This document shows, piece after piece, positions 20,420 through 29,322 of a stretch of 37,769 bases of DNA (the first letter of the stretch is position 1; the number at the start of each line of letters is the position of its first letter). The notes under the pieces were generated by a model. That model did not search any database, was not told where the DNA came from, and saw only the letters and a list, made by a program, of their open reading frames with translations. Position numbers and translations under genes: made by a program. The stretch is from the NCBI GenBank assembly GCA_027365445.1, contig DAHXNJ010000065.1, forward strand, positions 1-37,769, in the 5' to 3' direction. Source of the stretch: Candidatus Saccharimonadota bacterium (lineage in GTDB: Bacteria > Patescibacteriota > Saccharimonadia > Saccharimonadales > UBA4665).

Positions 20420-22153
20420 ATGGCAGATAATAGCAAAGATACTATTTACGTAGATATAGATGATGAAATAACTACTCTTATTGATAAGGTTAGAACTTCT
20501 AACTCTCGTCTTGTTGCTTTAGTGCTGCCTAAAAGAGCAAGTGTATTGCAGTCTATTGTTAACATGAAGTTATTAAAACGTACTGCTGATTCAGAAAAAA
20601 AGAACATCGTTCTCATTACTACAGAGAATGGCTTACTTCCATTGGCTGGAGCCGTAGGCTTACATACAGCTGCTACTCTAACCTCTAAACCGGAAATACC
20701 TAAAGGTCCAGTGTTGGCTGCTGCCGGTCAAGAAACGGTCGATGAAGACATGGATTTACAGTTAGATGACGAAGAAGCTCCTGATTTAGCCAAAAAAGCT
20801 GGTTTAGCTGCTAGTGTGGGTGATTTAGCTGCCTCCGTCGAAAAACCGGTTAATTCCTTAAATGCAGTAGATAATCTAGAAACGGTCGATATGGCCGATG
20901 CTGAGTTAGCGCCTAGCGATGAAGAAGATCAACCTCCAGAAGACGTTAAGCCCAAAAAAGATAAACACCTAAAAGTGCCTAATTTTGATCGTTTTCGGAC
21001 TTTGCTTATTCTAGGAGTTTTGTTAATTCTTTTCTTAGGCATTCTTGGTTATTTTGTACTGGCTGTTTGGCCACATGCTACGATAGAAATCAAGACTGAC
21101 GCCAGTAACGTTAATACTAATGTTAGCGTGACGCTGGATACTGGAGCACAGACTGCTAGCATATCTACTGGAGATATACCTGCAACTCAGGTATCTCAGC
21201 AAAAGACTTATACACAAACCGTGAATACGACAGGTCAGAAAAATGAAGGAACGGCCGCTACTGGGTCAGTTACTATGACCGCTAGTGACTGTACTTCACC
21301 CTATACTTATAACGGAGCTTTTACGATCCCAGCAGGAACAGGAATAAGCTATAACAACCTTACCTATGTTACACAGAATGATACCCAGATGATGATACCC
21401 CAACACTACCCTTTTAAGGGCAGCTGTGTAAGCTACGTCGCCGCTAACTCAACACAAATAACGGCACAAAGCGGAGGATCATCATATAATGCTCAGATTA
21501 ACAACGGTACGGTTTCTGGATACCCTGAGGTAGTTGCTAACGGTTCGGCTAGTGGTGGTACAGATAATATAATTCAAATCGTAGCTCAAGCTGATATAAG
21601 TACTGCTACTTCTAAGATAAATACCAATGCTGGTAGTGTAAAACAGAGTTTAATTAATCAGCTTAAAGGCCAGGGGTTATATCCAGTTGATGTTACTTTT
21701 GCTAGTAGTACTCCACAGATTAGTGCTAATCCTAGTGTTGGTTCACCTTCAAATACGGTTACGGTAACAGAAACTGTGACCTATACTATGTTTGGTGCAA
21801 GTAAATCTAACCTTAATGCTTTACTGGATTCAAATATTAAGAGTCAGACTAGTAAAGGTCAAAATATTATTAGTAATGGCTTAAGTCAAAGCTCATTTAG
21901 ACAGGTTAGTGCTAATAGCTCTACTGATCAAGTATCTTTAAACACCTTTGCTGAGGTAGGTCCAAACATTTCCGTAGCAGGTATTAAGAAAGAGTCTTCT
22001 GGTCAATCACCAAAGATGATTATCTCAAAGATTAGAACTAATCCTGATGTAACCGGAGTGATTGTTAAACTAAATCCGTTTTATGTAACAACTGCTCCAA
22101 CTAACCAATCTAAAATAACTGTCAAAATTGCTAAGCCTACTAAGACGGCTTGA
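20420..22153 (+). CDS. Single-pass membrane protein with cytoplasmic N-domain and large extracellular region (baseplate-J-like character)
   Basis: Cytoplasmic 'DSRLVALVLPKRASVLQSI'-type domain, acidic linker, TM 'LLILGVLLILFLGILGYFVLAVW', then a Ser/Thr/Asn-rich beta-type region; 2 nt after the FtsA-like gene. Confidence 0.7.
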   Translation: MADNSKDTIYVDIDDEITTLIDKVRTSNSRLVALVLPKRASVLQSIVNMKLLKRTADSEKKNIVLITTENGLLPLAGAVGLHTAATLTSKPEIPKGPVLAAAGQETVDEDMDLQLDDEEAPDLAKKAGLAASVGDLAASVEKPVNSLNAVDNLETVDMADAELAPSDEEDQPPEDVKPKKDKHLKVPNFDRFRTLLILGVLLILFLGILGYFVLAVWPHATIEIKTDASNVNTNVSVTLDTGAQTASISTGDIPATQVSQQKTYTQTVNTTGQKNEGTAATGSVTMTASDCTSPYTYNGAFTIPAGTGISYNNLTYVTQNDTQMMIPQHYPFKGSCVSYVAANSTQITAQSGGSSYNAQINNGTVSGYPEVVANGSASGGTDNIIQIVAQADISTATSKINTNAGSVKQSLINQLKGQGLYPVDVTFASSTPQISANPSVGSPSNTVTVTETVTYTMFGASKSNLNALLDSNIKSQTSKGQNIISNGLSQSSFRQVSANSSTDQVSLNTFAEVGPNISVAGIKKESSGQSPKMIISKIRTNPDVTGVIVKLNPFYVTTAPTNQSKITVKIAKPTKTA

Positions 22154-22190
22154 TACACTAGCTTAATTAAAGAGGAAAAATACTAATAAT

Positions 22191-22634
22191 ATGGCCAGCA
22201 ACCCATCTTATATTTTAGGACTAGATATCGGTAGCGTTAGGGTTGGTTTAGCTAAATCACTGTGGCCGGGAGGTATACCTAGCCCATATATGACGATCAA
22301 AAATGACGATGCCTTCATGACTAATCTATTAGATATAGTTAATAAGGAAAACATTGTCATGCTTATAGCCGGTCAACCAAGAAATTTAAGTGGCGACGAT
22401 ACAAAACAAACCGATAAAGTAAGGGCTGTAGTAGAGCGAATTAAAACACATATCTCCATTCCTATTTATTACCAGGATGAAGCATTAACTTCAGTGAAGG
22501 CCGAAAAAGAGCTTAATGATAGGAAAAAGCCTTATAATAAAGAAGATGTCGATGCTCTAAGTGCGACATATATACTCGAAGATTTTATGAATGGGTATGA
22601 ACAAGGGGTAGGTCTTGAAATTAAATTTAACTAG
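22191..22634 (+). CDS. ruvX: RuvX/YqgF-type Holliday junction resolvase
   Basis: 'YILGLDIGSVRVGLAKS', 'AGQPRNLSGDDTKQT', 'YYQDEALTSVKAE', 'DVDALSATYIL'. Confidence 0.87.
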   Translation: MASNPSYILGLDIGSVRVGLAKSLWPGGIPSPYMTIKNDDAFMTNLLDIVNKENIVMLIAGQPRNLSGDDTKQTDKVRAVVERIKTHISIPIYYQDEALTSVKAEKELNDRKKPYNKEDVDALSATYILEDFMNGYEQGVGLEIKFN

Positions 22635-23664
22635 AAGGATTCCATTGAGACTTTGGCTTATAGGTATTGCATTAGTAGTATTATTTTTTGTATCAGTTGT
22701 AGGCATAAGAGAATATTATTATGCTAATTTAAAACCAGTAAGTAGTAATAGTAATGCTAAGACCATTATCTTGGCAGTGCCTAGTGGTGCGACTATTGCT
22801 CAGATAGGTAACTTGTTAGCTCAACGACATCTTATTCGATCATCATGGGTGTTTGATTGGTATGTACATAGTGCAAATCTATCTTCTAAATTAGAAGCTG
22901 GTACATTTGCCCTCTCGGCGAATAACAGTGTTCAGCACATAGCTAATGTAATTGCTAGTGGTCATGTGGCTGAAGGGGTAGTTACGATTCTGCCAGGTAA
23001 AACTTTAGCGCAAATCAAACAATCCTTAATTAATGATGGCTTTTCTGTCGCTAATGTTACTGCTGCATTAAATCCGTCTCTTTATTCGAATTTACCGATA
23101 ATTGCCGATAAACCAGCCAGTGTTAATACATTAGAAGGTTTACTTTATCCAGATTCATTTGATAAGACTTCAACTACTAGTGCTTCGGTAATAATTAGGG
23201 AATCATTAACTGAGATGGGTCAGCATATAACACCTTCGATGCAAAAAGCGTTTGCCAATGAAGGTTTGAGTGTATATCAAGGCATAACGTTGGCGTCAAT
23301 CGTTGAGCAGGAAGTATCTAAGCCATCAGATAGATCTCAAGTGGCCCAGGTGTTTTTATCAAGACTTAAACAAGGAATTCCTCTAGGTTCTGACGTTACT
23401 GCAAATTATGGTGCGGTGATTAATAACCAGCCACCATCTTTGAGCTATAACTCTCCATATAACACTTTACTAAATCCTGGCTTGCCACCTACTCCAATTG
23501 GTACCGTAAGCGATGGTTCGTTAAATGCAGTTGCTCATCCAGCTAACACTAACTGGCTGTATTTTGTAACAGGAGATAATGGGACAACTTATTTTGAACA
23601 AACGTTGCAGCAGCATAATGCCGACACCGCTCAGTATTGTCATAAGCTTTGCGCTCAACCATAG
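22615..23664 (+). CDS. mltG: Endolytic transglycosylase MltG (YceG-like)
   Basis: 'AVPSGATIAQIGNLL', 'EGLLYPDSF', 'LASIVEQEVSKPSDRSQVAQVFLSRLKQGIPLGSD', 'SPYNTLLNPGLPPTPI'; TTG start. Confidence 0.93.
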   Translation: MKLNLTRRIPLRLWLIGIALVVLFFVSVVGIREYYYANLKPVSSNSNAKTIILAVPSGATIAQIGNLLAQRHLIRSSWVFDWYVHSANLSSKLEAGTFALSANNSVQHIANVIASGHVAEGVVTILPGKTLAQIKQSLINDGFSVANVTAALNPSLYSNLPIIADKPASVNTLEGLLYPDSFDKTSTTSASVIIRESLTEMGQHITPSMQKAFANEGLSVYQGITLASIVEQEVSKPSDRSQVAQVFLSRLKQGIPLGSDVTANYGAVINNQPPSLSYNSPYNTLLNPGLPPTPIGTVSDGSLNAVAHPANTNWLYFVTGDNGTTYFEQTLQQHNADTAQYCHKLCAQP

Positions 23665-23715
23665 CCAGAAAAAGATAAATAATCTGTCTTTTAAGTGTTA
23701 CGTGTTGTGATTTTA

Positions 23716-24126
23716 CTATTCTGTAACTGAGCTTTGAGGGGTTGGATTTAATATATCATTAACTAGTTTGTCGATCTGGTCATTAACTAAGTTTGCCTTA
23801 ACTACATAGCCTTCTATCCCAAGTTGTCGTAAGTTAGGGGGCGCTTCACTCTCATTGAGATTAGATATAACCAGAACCTTAATGTCTTTGCCCCAATCGC
23901 TTTTTCTCATGGTTTCGAGAACTTTGCCACCTTCAATATCTGGTATCATTAGATCTAATAGGACTAGATCTGGAAGTTCATTCTGAATAAAATATAATCC
24001 TGTTATTCCGTTGTAGCCTATAAAGCAATCATAACCCTGTAATTCAAGCCTTGTTTTATATATTTCGCTTAAGCTTCTATCATCCTCTACTATTACTATT
24101 TTTTTAGTCGATGGTGAATTATCCAT
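23716..24126 (-). CDS. Stand-alone response regulator receiver domain
   Basis: 'IVIVEDDRSLSEIYKTRLE', 'DLVLLDLMIPDIEGGKVLE', 'GYVVKAN'; no output domain. Confidence 0.9.
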   Translation of the reverse strand: MDNSPSTKKIVIVEDDRSLSEIYKTRLELQGYDCFIGYNGITGLYFIQNELPDLVLLDLMIPDIEGGKVLETMRKSDWGKDIKVLVISNLNESEAPPNLRQLGIEGYVVKANLVNDQIDKLVNDILNPTPQSSVTE

Positions 24127-24198
24127 ATTGTTTTTAATTATAGGTTAGGTGGGGTTTATTTAATATCAAAATATAGATCTATGCCTTTGTTTAGGAAG

Positions 24199-24888
24199 TT
24201 ATGCGGCTTTAATGGTGACCGTTGAACCTACATTTAGCCAGCCATAAAGCCACTGAGCTGTCGCTAATGGTAATTCTACGCATCCATGAGACGCTTTTTT
24301 GGAGTTAGGGCTGATATGCCCAAACTCACTTGGCTTGACCCAATTAGCATCATGTAATCCATAAGCCCCATACTGATTAAAGAGAAAAGGCATCCAGTAG
24401 CTAACGTGTACATTCCAGCTACCTAATTGATCACTCCCGGTTAGCTCTACATTAGTATATTTTTTATAAATGTGGTATGTCCCTACTGGAGTTATGTCTG
24501 CGGCATATTGATCGTATCCAGTAACTACTGGTGAGTTATATAACGCCGAGCTATGGTCGCAGGCCCATAAGTGTTGTTTACTGATTATTACTACTACATC
24601 CTTGTCGAGTGTATTGCCACTACATTCATTTGATTCCTCTGTTTTTGATTTAACCGGTTTATTATTAGTCTTAACCGTTTTATTAATAGCAGACACATAG
24701 GTTGATTCATTGTCTGGTAGGCGAAAACTATATAGTGCACCGGCTATTAAGAGTAGAGCTATAGTTAGAGTTATTTTTGTTAAAACTTTAGACTTTTTAG
24801 GTTGATTTTGTTTTGAGATAGGTTGGTATCGACTAGGCTGATTAGCGTAGGGTGTATACGCTTTATTTTGCTTATATTTATTGGCCAT
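24199..24888 (-). CDS. L,D-transpeptidase (YkuD domain), membrane-anchored
   Basis: N-terminal TM; 'VTGYDQYAADITPVGTYHIY'; catalytic 'KKASHGCVELPLATAQWLY'. Confidence 0.92.
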   Translation of the reverse strand: MANKYKQNKAYTPYANQPSRYQPISKQNQPKKSKVLTKITLTIALLLIAGALYSFRLPDNESTYVSAINKTVKTNNKPVKSKTEESNECSGNTLDKDVVVIISKQHLWACDHSSALYNSPVVTGYDQYAADITPVGTYHIYKKYTNVELTGSDQLGSWNVHVSYWMPFLFNQYGAYGLHDANWVKPSEFGHISPNSKKASHGCVELPLATAQWLYGWLNVGSTVTIKAA

Positions 24889-25071
24889 TTAAATAATTAT
24901 AGCCACATAGATATTAAAAAGCTGAAAAAAAGATAAAAATTTTCGTATGTTAATGTTGAATACTCTTGTATTTTATATAAGGATTAGAATTTTTTGGTAG
25001 TTTTGCTAAAATATTAGTAGTCTTAGCCGGGATCTTAACCATTAGCCGGTAGACAAATAGGAGTAGTTAAT

Positions 25072-26169
25072 ATTAATAAAGCTATTTCACACAGTTTGGA
25101 ATTAGGTACTGCGGTACCACTTAAACAAACTAGGTCTTATAAAAAGTCATTTTATCGACGCTTTACCCATCGTCGTGTTCTTAAATATTCTTTACTTAGT
25201 GGCAATATACTACTTTTGCTAGCAGTTGTATTCTTTGTTGTTTCGGCGACTGGTAATAGTGCCACCACTAGCGTTGCACCATCTATAGGTAACGTTATTA
25301 ACCCTCTCGATCAGCTATCTTCAGCTTCTATTGCCTTAACAGTAGCTCGATTAGCTAATTTACCTGAAACTACTGCGGTAATGAATCAAGCTGATACTGA
25401 GCAGACACTTTTAGCTGTCGCACCAACCAATAATAGTGTTATTAGTAAACCTCAAGTAGTTGCTACTAAATATATTTCTAATAAAGATATTAAAACATAT
25501 GTAGTAGCTCGTGGCGATACGGTTTCTTCGATTGCTAAGAAGTTTAATATTTCTATAAATAGTATTCTCTGGTCTAATAATATTACTGGCAATGCGATAA
25601 CGCCTGGGGTTAAATTACTTATACCGCCTGTAAGCGGAATAGTCTATACGGTTAAAGCTGGCGATACTCCAGCTTCGCTCGCAACAAAGTTCCAGGCAAG
25701 CAAAAGTCTTATTATTTCTTATAATGACGCAGAATTAAAAGGTATCTATACTGGTGAACGAATAATTATTCCTAACGGCACTGAACCAAGCGTAAGCAAT
25801 TATTATGCAAGCAATAGTGCTACTTATGGCTGGGGAGCTCAAGCATATTACGGTTATAATGGCTATGATTTTGGTGAATGTACCTGGTGGGTAGCAAAAT
25901 TAAGAGCACAAGCTGGTGCTCCATTGCCTACTGATCTTGGCAACGCCGCAACATGGGGTATTAGAGCTGCAGCGTTTGGTCTGCCAGTAGGTACGACGCC
26001 ATCTGTTGGAGCGGCAGTAGTAATGTCTACTATTGGCTATGGACACGTTGCTTATGTTACTGCGGTCCATCCTAATGGTACGATCACAATTAGCGAGATG
26101 AATCGTGTTGGTTGGGATATGGTTGATACAAGAGTAGTACCAAGTGCCGGCTACACATATATCTATTGA
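25072..26169 (+). CDS. LysM (two) + CHAP domain peptidoglycan hydrolase
   Basis: LysM 'YVVARGDTVSSIAKKFNISINSILWSNNI' and 'YTVKAGDTPASLATKFQ'; CHAP 'YDFGECTWWVAKLRAQAG..GHVAYVTAV'. ORF track starts at TTG 25096; an in-frame ATT at 25072 has better SD spacing. Confidence 0.88.
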   Translation: MNKAISHSLELGTAVPLKQTRSYKKSFYRRFTHRRVLKYSLLSGNILLLLAVVFFVVSATGNSATTSVAPSIGNVINPLDQLSSASIALTVARLANLPETTAVMNQADTEQTLLAVAPTNNSVISKPQVVATKYISNKDIKTYVVARGDTVSSIAKKFNISINSILWSNNITGNAITPGVKLLIPPVSGIVYTVKAGDTPASLATKFQASKSLIISYNDAELKGIYTGERIIIPNGTEPSVSNYYASNSATYGWGAQAYYGYNGYDFGECTWWVAKLRAQAGAPLPTDLGNAATWGIRAAAFGLPVGTTPSVGAAVVMSTIGYGHVAYVTAVHPNGTITISEMNRVGWDMVDTRVVPSAGYTYIY

Positions 26170-26174
26170 TGACA

Positions 26175-26180
26175 TATAAT
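26175..26180 (+). promoter_or_regulatory. -10 box (TATAAT) upstream of obg
   Basis: Perfect hexamer, about 47 nt before ATG; GGGAGA-type SD at the start. Confidence 0.45.
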
Positions 26181-26227
26181 CTTAATCTGATAATAATTAC
26201 TCTATTAATGAAGAGTATGGGAGATAC

Positions 26228-27505
26228 ATGAATTTCATAGATCAAGCCGAGGTAACGGTTTTAGCCGGTAAAGGTGGCGACGGTAGAATAAGTTTTCATA
26301 AGGAAAAGTTTATATCGAAGGGCGGACCAGATGGTGGTGACGGTGGAAATGGCGGTGACGTTATTCTTAAAGCTAGCTTTAATCAAAATAGTTTGGCCGC
26401 ATATCGCTATAGTAAATATTTAGCTGCTAAACCAGGACAGCCTGGTAGTACGAACAATAAGCATGGTAAAAGTGGCGATAGTTTAATTGTGGCTGTTCCT
26501 GTGGGAACGGAAGTTATTGATGATCAAGGGATTGTCATTGCCGATCTAACGGCTAATGAACAGGCGATTGTAATTGCCAAAGGGGGAAAAGGCGGTTTTG
26601 GTAATGCGCACTTTGTTAGCTCAAAACGTCAAGCTCCTAATTTTGCCGATAAAGGTGAGCCCGGCGAAGAAAAGAAGATAAAGTTTGAATTAAAAATGCT
26701 AGCGGATATAGGGCTTGTTGGATTGCCTAATGCTGGTAAATCTACTTTACTTAAAGTTATAAGTAACGCAAAACCAAAAGTGGCAGATTATCCCTTTACT
26801 ACCCTTCAGCCGTCGGTTGGAGTTGTAGATATTGATAAATCGACTAGTTTATTATTTGCAGATATTCCTGGACTAATTGAAGGAGCAGCCGAAGGAAAGG
26901 GATTAGGTCATGACTTCTTGCGGCATATTGAAAGAACATCGGTTATTGTTCATCTCATAGATGCCTATTCAGATGATCCAGTCTTGGCTTACCTTACTGT
27001 CCGCAAAGAGTTAGAAGCCTATAAAAAAGAACTAATTAAACGACCAGAGGTTATTGCCATTACCAAGTGTGAAGGTTTAGATCAAGATATGACAAATGAC
27101 ATAGTAGCTAATCTAAGAAAAGTAGTAAAACCTAAAACAACACCTATTTTGGCTATATCTGCTTTTAGTAAAAGCGGGATAGATGATCTTATTAGAACAG
27201 TTCAAAAAGCTAAGCATCAACTATCGCTTAAAAAGGCAAAGAAAACTAAGCCCGAACTCTATGAGTATAGACTAGAAAGTGATGAGCGAGCTTGGAAGAT
27301 AGAGCAACAAGCTAAAGGGGTTTATATTATAACTGGAGATCAAATAAATAGATTTGCACTCAGAACAGATTTTAAAAATGACCAAGCGGTTGCCAGGCTA
27401 TTAGATATTTTAAAAAAACGTGGTGTGATGCATGCTCTTATTAGAAAAGGTCTTAAGCCAGGAGATAAGATCTTATTTAAGGATGCGGGCGAGATCGTAT
27501 ACTAA
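26228..27505 (+). CDS. obg: Obg/CgtA GTPase with OCT C-terminal domain
   Basis: Gly-rich Obg fold 'KGGPDGGDGGNGGDVI', G1 'GLPNAGKST', 'DIPGLIEGAAEGKGLGHDFLRHIERT', OCT-like end. Confidence 0.96.
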   Translation: MNFIDQAEVTVLAGKGGDGRISFHKEKFISKGGPDGGDGGNGGDVILKASFNQNSLAAYRYSKYLAAKPGQPGSTNNKHGKSGDSLIVAVPVGTEVIDDQGIVIADLTANEQAIVIAKGGKGGFGNAHFVSSKRQAPNFADKGEPGEEKKIKFELKMLADIGLVGLPNAGKSTLLKVISNAKPKVADYPFTTLQPSVGVVDIDKSTSLLFADIPGLIEGAAEGKGLGHDFLRHIERTSVIVHLIDAYSDDPVLAYLTVRKELEAYKKELIKRPEVIAITKCEGLDQDMTNDIVANLRKVVKPKTTPILAISAFSKSGIDDLIRTVQKAKHQLSLKKAKKTKPELYEYRLESDERAWKIEQQAKGVYIITGDQINRFALRTDFKNDQAVARLLDILKKRGVMHALIRKGLKPGDKILFKDAGEIVY

Positions 27506-27509
27506 CTCT

Positions 27510-28964
27510 ATGGATCAAACTTTATTTTTTTATGATCTAGAAACAACTGGGCTAAAGCCTGGTGAGGACAGAATTATGCAGTTCGCTGGTCAGCGAACGG
27601 ATAATAATCTTAATCCTATCGAAGAGCCTCATAATTATTTATTAAAATTAAGTGGTGACATCTTGCCTGAGCCCAGCGCAGTCTTAGTCCATGGTATTGC
27701 CCCTCAGCAGGCTAACTTGGACGGATTAAGTGAAAAAGAGTTTCTTGAATTATTTTATAAGAATATAGTTAAGCCGAATACAACCTTTGTCGGTTTTAAT
27801 AATATTCGGTTTGACGATAATTTCCTGCGCTTTTTAAATTATCGTAATCTTTATGATCCTTATAGTTGGAGTTATGAAAATGGTTGTTCAAGGTGGGACA
27901 TCTTAGATTTAGTTCGCTTAACTAGGGCACTACGCCCAGATGGAATTGTATGGCCAACTGATAGCAAAGGACGAAATACTAATAAATTAGTTGCAATGAC
28001 TGAGGCTAATAAGATAGATCATCAAGATGCACACGATGCTTTATCTGATGTTGGTGCCACTATTGCAATGGCTAAGTTAATTAAAACTAAACAGCCAAAG
28101 CTCTATGATTATTTATATAATCTAAGACAAAAAAAAGATGCTGCCAGTTTAGTTTTTTCAGGGATGCCCTTTATTTACTCCACTTCTCACTATTCTAATG
28201 ATCCTTTTAATACTTCTGTAGCAGTAAAGCTATTAAGTAAGAATGATTCTAATTCGGTAGTTACATATAACTTGAGATATGACCCTAGACCATATATAGA
28301 TATGTCTGGTCAACAGCTTGCTGAATTATGGAACAATGTTAAGGCAAATAAAGACGAACCGATAACTTTTCCATTTAAGACAATGAAATTAAATCGTTGT
28401 CCGGCCATTGCACCGGTTGGTGTAATTAAGGATGAGCAATCTCAGCAAAGACTTAATATAAATTTAGAAGAAGTTAATAAAAACCTTGAGTTAATAAAAA
28501 ACAACCAAACCAAACTAGTAGAACAGTTAACTATAGCTGTTGATATATTGGATAATGATCAGGAGGTTCGGTGGAGGGCTGATAATTTGGGTGTAGAGCA
28601 GCAAATATATAGTGGCTTCTATGGTATTAAGGATAGGAATACGATGAAGGAGTTACATAAAAACGAAACTCCAACAAAGATTAGGGAATATAAAGAACGG
28701 TTTGAAGACGAGAGACTGAAGCAATTATTAGAGCTTTATTTGGCCAGAAATTACTCTACTACCTTAACTAATGAAGAAAGAATATCTTGGGAAGATCATG
28801 TTAAAAAAAGTTTATTTGAGGGAGGGGATAATGCTAGGTTAGCTATTTATTTTCGGTCTATTAGTGATCTTTCTATAAAAAGAACTGATACTAAGAGTCA
28901 AATTTTGCTTGAGGATCTGCGACTTTATGGTGAATCGCTCATTCCTAGCGACATATCCGATTAA
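27510..28964 (+). CDS. sbcB: Exodeoxyribonuclease I (SbcB-type)
   Basis: 'FFYDLETTGLKPGEDRIMQFAGQRTD', 'GFNNIRFDDNFLRF', 'AHDALSDVGATIAMAKLI', 'LNRCPAIAP'; ATG at 27510 preferred to the upstream start overlapping obg. Confidence 0.88.
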   Translation: MDQTLFFYDLETTGLKPGEDRIMQFAGQRTDNNLNPIEEPHNYLLKLSGDILPEPSAVLVHGIAPQQANLDGLSEKEFLELFYKNIVKPNTTFVGFNNIRFDDNFLRFLNYRNLYDPYSWSYENGCSRWDILDLVRLTRALRPDGIVWPTDSKGRNTNKLVAMTEANKIDHQDAHDALSDVGATIAMAKLIKTKQPKLYDYLYNLRQKKDAASLVFSGMPFIYSTSHYSNDPFNTSVAVKLLSKNDSNSVVTYNLRYDPRPYIDMSGQQLAELWNNVKANKDEPITFPFKTMKLNRCPAIAPVGVIKDEQSQQRLNINLEEVNKNLELIKNNQTKLVEQLTIAVDILDNDQEVRWRADNLGVEQQIYSGFYGIKDRNTMKELHKNETPTKIREYKERFEDERLKQLLELYLARNYSTTLTNEERISWEDHVKKSLFEGGDNARLAIYFRSISDLSIKRTDTKSQILLEDLRLYGESLIPSDISD

Positions 28965-29156
28965 CTCGTGTCTAGTTAAGGGCTCGATCTTTATATAGGC
29001 TTTTGAGAATAATAAATCTACACTGTCTTTAAAAGCTGGTTTTCGAAGGTAGAAATATAAACAAAATAAAATAGTTATTAATAGGATGCACCATAACGCA
29101 AAGGTGATTTGAAAGTCGGTTCCTGGGATTTGACCCAAAACTAAGAAATTATCCAT
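28839..29156 (-). CDS. Small membrane protein, antisense overlap with the sbcB 3' end
   Basis: 'MDNFLVLGQIPGTDFQITFALWCILLITILFCLYFYLRKP': one clear TM in the non-overlapping part. Confidence 0.55.
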   Translation of the reverse strand: MDNFLVLGQIPGTDFQITFALWCILLITILFCLYFYLRKPAFKDSVDLLFSKAYIKIEPLTRHELIGYVARNERFTIKSQILKQNLTLSISSFYRKITNRPKINS

Positions 29157-29322
29157 TTTTACACCTATTCTCTAGCTAGTATAAGCAGCTATTAATAACA
29201 AAGTTCAATAATAACACTAAAATTACTTATAGTCAATATTAGTTTATTAGATTTAACTTAATTAATCTTTAAGAGATAGTAAAATCTGGATACTGGCATT
29301 TAGATAGTCCTCATCTAATATA

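Noticed and set aside
23665-23700. Possible terminator between mltG and the response regulator
   Set aside because: Only a 4-bp AGAT/ATCT stem could be formed; too weak to report.
25023-25052. Direct repeat TAGCCGG twice upstream of the LysM-CHAP gene
   Set aside because: 7-8 bp repeat only; could be chance without a conservation test.
25900-26175. Minus-strand ORF of 91 aa
   Set aside because: Antisense to the CHAP catalytic region; Cys/Ser/Arg-rich shadow ORF.
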